Source of the DNA: UBA4823 sp034436035
GTDB taxonomy: Bacteria > Chloroflexota > Anaerolineae > Anaerolineales > UBA4823
Length of the DNA: 9,864 nucleotides
Assembly: GCA_034436035.1 (NCBI GenBank)
Contig: DAOTVW010000108.1
Coordinates: 1-9,864, forward strand
Direction of reading: 5' to 3'
The notes under the pieces are model-generated. The model did no database searches, had not been told where the DNA came from, and saw only the letters and a program-made list of their open reading frames with translations. Shown in pieces: positions 5,446 through 9,864 of this stretch. The position numbers and the translations under genes were made by a program. Within the stretch, counting starts at the first letter, position 1. The number at the start of each line of letters is the position of its first letter.

Positions 5446-8370
5446 ATGAAAAACACCGCTCTGATTGTCCTAAATCGAAATAAGCGGAGAAAAAAGGAAC
5501 ATCCTCATTCCATTCCCCGTCTTGCGTGGAGCACTGCGCTGGCACTAAGTTTATTCTTCACTATCATCCTCGCAATCATCGTTGTCATCTCGGTTAATCT
5601 ATTATCCAACTTGCCATCCTTGGAGGAGTTAGCCTACTTACTCGACGACCAACATGGCATCCTTCTACAACCCACCCGCTTTTATGATCGCACTGGGACT
5701 GAACTATTAGCCAGTTTTCAACCTGGTGGCGTGGAACGAAGTTGGTTACAAGCCTCAAATCCGGATAAGTCTGTAAATTACCTCGATCTCCAATCCCCAT
5801 TGGCTAGAGCATTCTTTGCGTATTATGAGCCAAAAACTGATACCAATTCTCCCTTCTCACTTATAAAGTACTTCAAACCGCAATTGTCAACTATCGCCGA
5901 TCGTTTAGCCTATGATATATTGCTGTGGCGTGAGCCAAATAGTACGATAAAAATTCTGCGCGCAAAGGTTTTAGCAGCTCAAATTACAGGGCGATTCGGC
6001 AAAGGACAAGTATTGGTTTGGTTTCTAAACTGCGCAAAATTCGGTCCTTATTTATATGGCGCAGACACAGCTGCCAAGGTCTATTTTGGAAAACCTGCTA
6101 ATCAACTGAATCTCGCCGAATCGGCCGCATTGGTGGCGATATCCGATAGCCCATCTATTCATCCATTGAATGCGCCCCAGCTTGTTAAACAGCGCGCGGG
6201 AGAAATTCTCAACGCCATGCTTAATTCCCACCTTATCCAAATTGACGAGTTATCCCAAACTAACTTAGACAATCTCCATTTCAATCCTACGATCAACGAA
6301 CTGGATATTACGCTTCCGCCATTTATTCCATTAGCAGAGAAACAACTTGCTTCGTTAATACCTGTAAATCGTTTGGAAATGGGCGGGATGAAGGTCATTA
6401 CCTCCATTGATGCAGACCTGCAAAAAAACGCGGTCTGTGTTAGCAACATTCTCATCCATAAAATCACAAACATTGCCGCCCCCGATGAACAAGCAGATTG
6501 CCCCGCAAGTCTTTTGATACCCACTATCATCCCCAATATCATCACACCAACAAATCCACTTGCTGCTAACCTCATCATCCTCGACATCCCAAGCGGGCAA
6601 ACCCTGGCACTGGTAAGCGTGGAACAAAAATCCGCTTCGTCAGCTTTGATGCAAAACGCACCGCTTTCCATTCATCCTGCAGGGAGTATTCTGTCTCCTT
6701 TTATTTATCTATCTGCTTTTGCCCGAGGGCATCAACCAGCCAGCCTAGAATGGGATATTCCAATCCCTGAACTGGCAATTCCACCCAACTTGGATAACCA
6801 ATTTCATGGGCCCTTACGTGCACGGATCGCCCTTGCCAATGATCTCCTTTCACCAGCAGCACAGCTTTTTCAGCAAATTGGAAGTGAAACCATCATCAAC
6901 ACTACCAAACAGATGGGCATTCCTTTAAAAAGCCTTACCAATTCGAGTAAGGCAAACATACAGAATGACTTTATTGGTTATCTTAATACACAAATCTCCA
7001 TCATTGATATTGCCCAGGCTTATTCCATTTTCGCCAATCAAGGTTCTTCACAAGGATTAGGGAATATGATCCCCGAAGATGCTACCAGCTTGGGGTTACA
7101 ACCTATTTTCGTTCTGTCTGTGTTAGATAGTAATGGAAATGCTCTTCCCTCTGTCGAATGGAATAACGGACTCTTGAACCAGGAAAAATCGGTCATCAGT
7201 CCCCAGCTGGCATATCTCATGACAAATGTTCTGTCGGACGAATCAGCCCGCTGGCTTGTTTTGGGGCATCCCAATTTTTTCGAGATCGGGCGCACTGCTG
7301 CAGCAAAACTCGGTAGGACAATCGGTCAGGATCAATATTGGGCGATTGGATATACTCCACAAAGATTGGTCGGGGTATGGTTAGGAAAAATGAATGCAAC
7401 CTCACCCCAGCCGGAATTAGCATCTGGAAGCATGGCAATCTGGTATGCAATGACACAATACAGCTCGCAAAATCTTCCAGCACAAAGCTGGGAAACTCCA
7501 CCGAACATCCAAAAGATAACCGTATGTGATCCATCTGGTTTGTTGCCTGATGAAGATTGCCCCACCACGGTTAATGAAGTATTTTTAGCTGGTTTTGAAC
7601 CGCATCAAACCGATAATTTATTTCAAACCCTGCCGATCAATGAGCAGACTGGTCGTTTAGCAACGGTGTTTACTCCGTTTGAATTGGTCAAAGAAAAAAC
7701 TTTTATGAATATTCCCCCGCAAGCGCAAGCGTGGGCAAAGTCCGCAAACATCGCCATACCTCCTACGGAGTATGATGTGATTCAAACTCCAGCGAATTTA
7801 TCCAGCTGTGTTCGTATCACCTCCCCTGCCATGTTTGCCTTTGTTCATGGAAAAGTAAAAATTATGGGCAGCACGGATTGCGCTGGTTTTCATTATTACC
7901 GCTTACAACTGGGAAAAGGTCTCTTCCCCCGCGCATGGTTGCAAATTGGCTCAGATGTCACGCAAACCGTAAAAGAAGGTGAATTGGGAGAATGGGATAC
8001 ATCAGGACTGGATGGATTATATACCCTACAATTACAAGTGGTTGGGGAGGAAAACCAAGTACAGACTGCCTTGATTCAAATCACAGTTGATAATGTTCCT
8101 CCTACGATATCCATCTTGTATCCAGCGGATGGCGAAATGATTTCCGCCAGCGAGTATCCCTCTCTCACATTCCAGTTCCAAGCCTATGATGATATCGCTG
8201 TAAAACAAGTAGCAATCTATTTAGATGGCAAAAATATCTATAATTTAGTCCAACCCCCTTTTGCAGTGCCGTGGCAGACAATTCCTGGTAAACACCACCT
8301 CAAGGCAATTGTGATTGATCAAGCCAGTAACCAGACCGTATCCGAAATTACATTTACCGTAAAGCCATAA
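5446..8370 (+). CDS. Class A penicillin-binding-protein-like protein (PBP1C-like) with degenerate catalytic motifs and C-terminal Ig-like domains
   Basis: The 974-residue protein has the layout of a bifunctional peptidoglycan synthase: basic cytoplasmic N-terminus, one membrane anchor (about 27-53), a GT51-like domain (about 100-260), a transpeptidase-like domain (about 320-670), then C694 and C705 flanking a PSGLLPDED segment, and two Ig-like beta domains (about 780-876 and 880-974, with C788/C812). The GT51 fold is recognisable from FGPYLYGADTAAKVYFGKPANQLNLAE, and the transpeptidase fold from MKVITSIDADLQ, AGSILSPFIYLSAF and YWAIGYTPQRLVGVWLG. However, the ED-x-x-F motif is replaced by YYEPKT (126-131), the GxxTITQQ motif is absent, and the second catalytic Glu is A173. 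In the transpeptidase, SxxK reads S414-I-L-S417, SxN reads D466-L-L468, and KTG reads K621-L-G. The frame is intact over 2.9 kb. It starts 6 bases after recN. Likely a structural or regulatory pseudoenzyme in the cell envelope; loss of activity is inferred. Confidence 0.88.
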   Translation: MKNTALIVLNRNKRRKKEHPHSIPRLAWSTALALSLFFTIILAIIVVISVNLLSNLPSLEELAYLLDDQHGILLQPTRFYDRTGTELLASFQPGGVERSWLQASNPDKSVNYLDLQSPLARAFFAYYEPKTDTNSPFSLIKYFKPQLSTIADRLAYDILLWREPNSTIKILRAKVLAAQITGRFGKGQVLVWFLNCAKFGPYLYGADTAAKVYFGKPANQLNLAESAALVAISDSPSIHPLNAPQLVKQRAGEILNAMLNSHLIQIDELSQTNLDNLHFNPTINELDITLPPFIPLAEKQLASLIPVNRLEMGGMKVITSIDADLQKNAVCVSNILIHKITNIAAPDEQADCPASLLIPTIIPNIITPTNPLAANLIILDIPSGQTLALVSVEQKSASSALMQNAPLSIHPAGSILSPFIYLSAFARGHQPASLEWDIPIPELAIPPNLDNQFHGPLRARIALANDLLSPAAQLFQQIGSETIINTTKQMGIPLKSLTNSSKANIQNDFIGYLNTQISIIDIAQAYSIFANQGSSQGLGNMIPEDATSLGLQPIFVLSVLDSNGNALPSVEWNNGLLNQEKSVISPQLAYLMTNVLSDESARWLVLGHPNFFEIGRTAAAKLGRTIGQDQYWAIGYTPQRLVGVWLGKMNATSPQPELASGSMAIWYAMTQYSSQNLPAQSWETPPNIQKITVCDPSGLLPDEDCPTTVNEVFLAGFEPHQTDNLFQTLPINEQTGRLATVFTPFELVKEKTFMNIPPQAQAWAKSANIAIPPTEYDVIQTPANLSSCVRITSPAMFAFVHGKVKIMGSTDCAGFHYYRLQLGKGLFPRAWLQIGSDVTQTVKEGELGEWDTSGLDGLYTLQLQVVGEENQVQTALIQITVDNVPPTISILYPADGEMISASEYPSLTFQFQAYDDIAVKQVAIYLDGKNIYNLVQPPFAVPWQTIPGKHHLKAIVIDQASNQTVSEITFTVKP

Positions 8371-8523
8371 ATAATTTATCATAAAGGACGAATTCGCTCC
8401 CCAGTAAAAATGGAGCAAAATTAGTCACCACCAAAAAAATTATATTACGCTCATAAGTATCGCAAGTGTGTTGAAAAACAATTTCTTAATTGACCAACCG
8501 TCAGACTTTAACACTCAATAACA
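8371..8523. other. Intergenic region between the PBP-like gene and the repeat array
   Basis: An AT-rich spacer of 153 bases with no gene. A weak hairpin can be drawn from GCTCC (8396-8400) and GGAGC (8412-8416) with an 11-base loop; the following bases are AAAATT, without a T run, so it is a poor intrinsic terminator for the nadK-to-PBP cluster. No other terminator was seen. The array begins at 8524. Confidence 0.6.
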
Positions 8524-9663
8524 AAACCTGACAGGTCTCCGCTAAGGTCTTGCTTTTTGAATTTCTGTCTTCGCAAGGGATTCGGACAACATAAATTTGG
8601 ATGAAACCTGACAGGTCTCCGCTAAGGTCTTGCATTCCGAGTTCCTTGTCTATGCCAGCGATTCGGTAAACATAGGCGCAGGTAAGACCTGTCAGGTTTG
8701 AACTAGGTGGCATACCGTGAAAGGCTTGCATTCCGAATTTCTGTCCTTCAGGCGATTCGGGCAACATAAACTTGGATGAAACCCAACAGGTCTCCGCTAA
8801 TGTCTTGTATTCCGAGTTCCTTATCTATGCCAGCGATTCGGTAAACACAGGCGCGGGTAAGACCTGTCAGGTTTGAACTAGGTGGCGTACCGCGAAGGTC
8901 TTGCGTTCCGAGTTTCATATCCATGCAGGCAATTCAGGCAACATAAATTTGGATGAAACCTGACAGGTCTCCACTAAGGTCATGCGTTCCGAGTTCCTTG
9001 TCTATGCCAGCGATTCGGGCAACATAAATTTGGATGAAACCTGACAGGTCTCCGCTAAGGTCTTGCATTCCGAGTTCCTTGTCTATGCCAGCGATTCGGT
9101 GAACACAGGCGCGGGTAAGACCTGTCAGGTTTGAACTAGGTGGCGTACCGCGAAGGTCTTGCGTTCCGAGTTCCTTGTCTATGCCAGCGATTCGGGCAAC
9201 ATAAATTTGGATGAAACCTGACAGGTCTCCGAGAAGGTCTTGCGTTCCGAGTTCCTTGTCTATACCAGCGATTCGGTAAACAAAGGCGCGGGTAAGACCT
9301 GTCAGGTTTGAATTCGGTGGCGTACCGTGAAAGTCTTGCATTCCGACTTTCATGTCCACGCAGGCGATTCGGGCAACATAAACTTGGATGAAACCTGACA
9401 GGTCTCCGCTAAGGTCTTGCATTCCGAGTTCCTTATCTATGCCAGCGATTCGGTAAACACAGGCGCAGGTAAGACCTGTCAGGCTTGAACTAGGTAGTGT
9501 ACCGTGAAGGTCTTGCGTTCCGAGTTTCATGTCCTCGCAGGCGATTCGGGCAACATAAATTTAGATGATACCTGACAGGTCTCCGCTAAGGCCTTGCATT
9601 CCGAGTTCCCTGTCTATGCCAGCGATTCGGTAAACACAGGCGCAGGTAAGACCTGTCAGGTTT
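8524..9663. repeat. Mosaic array of 14 alternating inverted 15-bp dyads around a shared ~43-bp core
   Basis: The 15-mer AAACCTGACAGGTCT (form F) and its exact reverse complement AGACCTGTCAGGTTT (form R) recur at 8524 F, 8604 F, 8685 R, 8779 F, 8860 R, 8956 F, 9037 F, 9118 R, 9214 F, 9295 R, 9391 F, 9472 R, 9568 F and 9649 R. The copies at 8779, 9472 and 9568 carry one or two changes. Start-to-start steps are 80, 81, 94, 81, 96, 81, 81, 96, 81, 96, 81, 96 and 81. Each F is followed by CCGCT (one copy CCACT, one CCGAG) and each R by a 20-base arm close to GAACTAGGTGGCGTACCGCG. Then comes a shared core (AAGGTCTTGC to GCGATTCGG). The core ends in GCAACATAAATTTGGATG before an F or TAAACACAGGCGCGGGTA before an R. 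Left copies are the most diverged. The layout recalls BIME/REP clusters, but the sequence is not one I recognise. Confidence 0.93.
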
Positions 9664-9749
9664 GAACTAGGTGGCGCACTATGAATACCCAGTCTGGTAT
9701 CATCACCAGCTTTCAGGTTACATTTAGCTATGCCTGCGATGGGCATCAT
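9664..9749. repeat. Degenerate terminal unit of the repeat array
   Basis: After the last R element the sequence starts as a normal R-arm (GAACTAGGTGGCG) and then diverges. At 9728-9749 the stretch CTATGCCTGCGATGGGCAT still resembles the array core around CTATGCCAGCGATTCGGGCA, with a two-base deletion. A short hairpin ATACC (9685-9689)/GGTAT (9696-9700) is inserted in the diverged part. No dyad element follows, so this is the decayed right edge of the array. Confidence 0.55.
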
Positions 9750-9864
9750 TTTTGTTCTTATCCTTTTTTTACCGCTTTGGTGCCTAAACTCAAACGGATG
9801 GTGAATGTCTTTATTAGGATTGGTTTCAAAACATAAAGGTTTTCCATGCATAACCAAAGGAGAC
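9750..9864. other. Sequence right of the array, no supported gene
   Basis: This 115-base stretch holds no repeat unit and no supported gene. The minus strand is open from the right edge through here into the array, beginning at a possible TTG at 9857, but the reading has no recognisable domain and merges with repeat sequence, so it is not called as coding. Confidence 0.4.

Noticed and set aside
6159..6671. Minus-strand 170-residue open frame inside the PBP-like gene
   Set aside because: It is antisense to a well-supported gene and shows no domain; other antisense frames over recN and the PBP-like gene were dropped for the same reason.
8396..8416. Intrinsic terminator after the PBP-like gene
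   Set aside because: The stem is only 5 bp with an 11-base loop and no T run follows; listed only as a note in the intergenic entry.
8497..8512. Degenerate R element just left of the array (ACCGTCAGACTTTAAC)
   Set aside because: It resembles ACCTGTCAGGTTTGAAC only with two gaps and two changes, and it lies 27 bases before the first F, off the array's spacing. It could be chance.
8501..8767. Minus-strand 88-residue open frame in the left part of the array
   Set aside because: It is made of repeat sequence translated in a frame shifted relative to the rest of the array by the 94-base step. It has no ribosome binding site and no domain.
8524..9663. CRISPR array
   Set aside because: The elements alternate in orientation and the segments between them are near-identical copies, not unique spacers. 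No cas genes are in the window.
9561..9857. Minus-strand open frame starting with TTG at the right edge
   Set aside because: It runs from non-repeat sequence into the array and ends at a stop made by one substitution in a repeat copy. Its N-terminal part matches nothing I recognise. It could be a remnant, but evidence is too weak to call a gene.

Overview
The window looks like chromosomal DNA of a Chloroflexota bacterium, most likely from the Anaerolineae. This is an inference from gene content: a Thr/Pro-rich secreted protein with a laminin-G-like domain, a bacterial translin homologue beside ssb and a DUF3467 gene, and a large penicillin-binding-protein-like protein with C-terminal Ig-like domains. 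No rRNA or marker gene is present to fix the taxonomy. All convincing genes lie on the + strand.

Layout. (1) 3-695 is the 3' end of a secreted or cell-surface protein gene that enters from the left. (2) 792-2207 is a tight three-gene cluster: ssb, a DUF3467 gene and a translin-family gene. It ends in a strong intrinsic terminator (2194-2224) whose hairpin loop contains the last stop codon. (3) 2283-8370 is a second tight cluster: nadK (NAD kinase), a zinc-ribbon/four-helix membrane protein, recN (DNA repair) and a 974-residue class A PBP-like protein. Gaps are a 4-base overlap, 14 bases and 6 bases, so co-transcription is likely. A TATAAT box ends 6 bases before the nadK start codon, which suggests leaderless translation. 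(4) 8371-9864 has no convincing gene. It is dominated by an array (8524-9663) of fourteen copies of a 15-bp dyad element in two mutually reverse-complementary forms, alternating at 81 and 96 bp steps around a shared core of about 43 bp.

How the genes fit together. SSB and translin both belong to single-stranded nucleic acid binding families, and RecN acts in double-strand break repair, so both clusters carry genome-maintenance genes. NadK supplies NADP. The PBP-like protein has the architecture of a bifunctional peptidoglycan synthase, but the diagnostic catalytic motifs of both the glycosyltransferase and transpeptidase domains are missing or altered. It reads as a pseudoenzyme kept as a full-length open frame.

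The two observations most worth following up are the catalytically degenerate PBP and the mosaic, orientation-alternating repeat array downstream of it.
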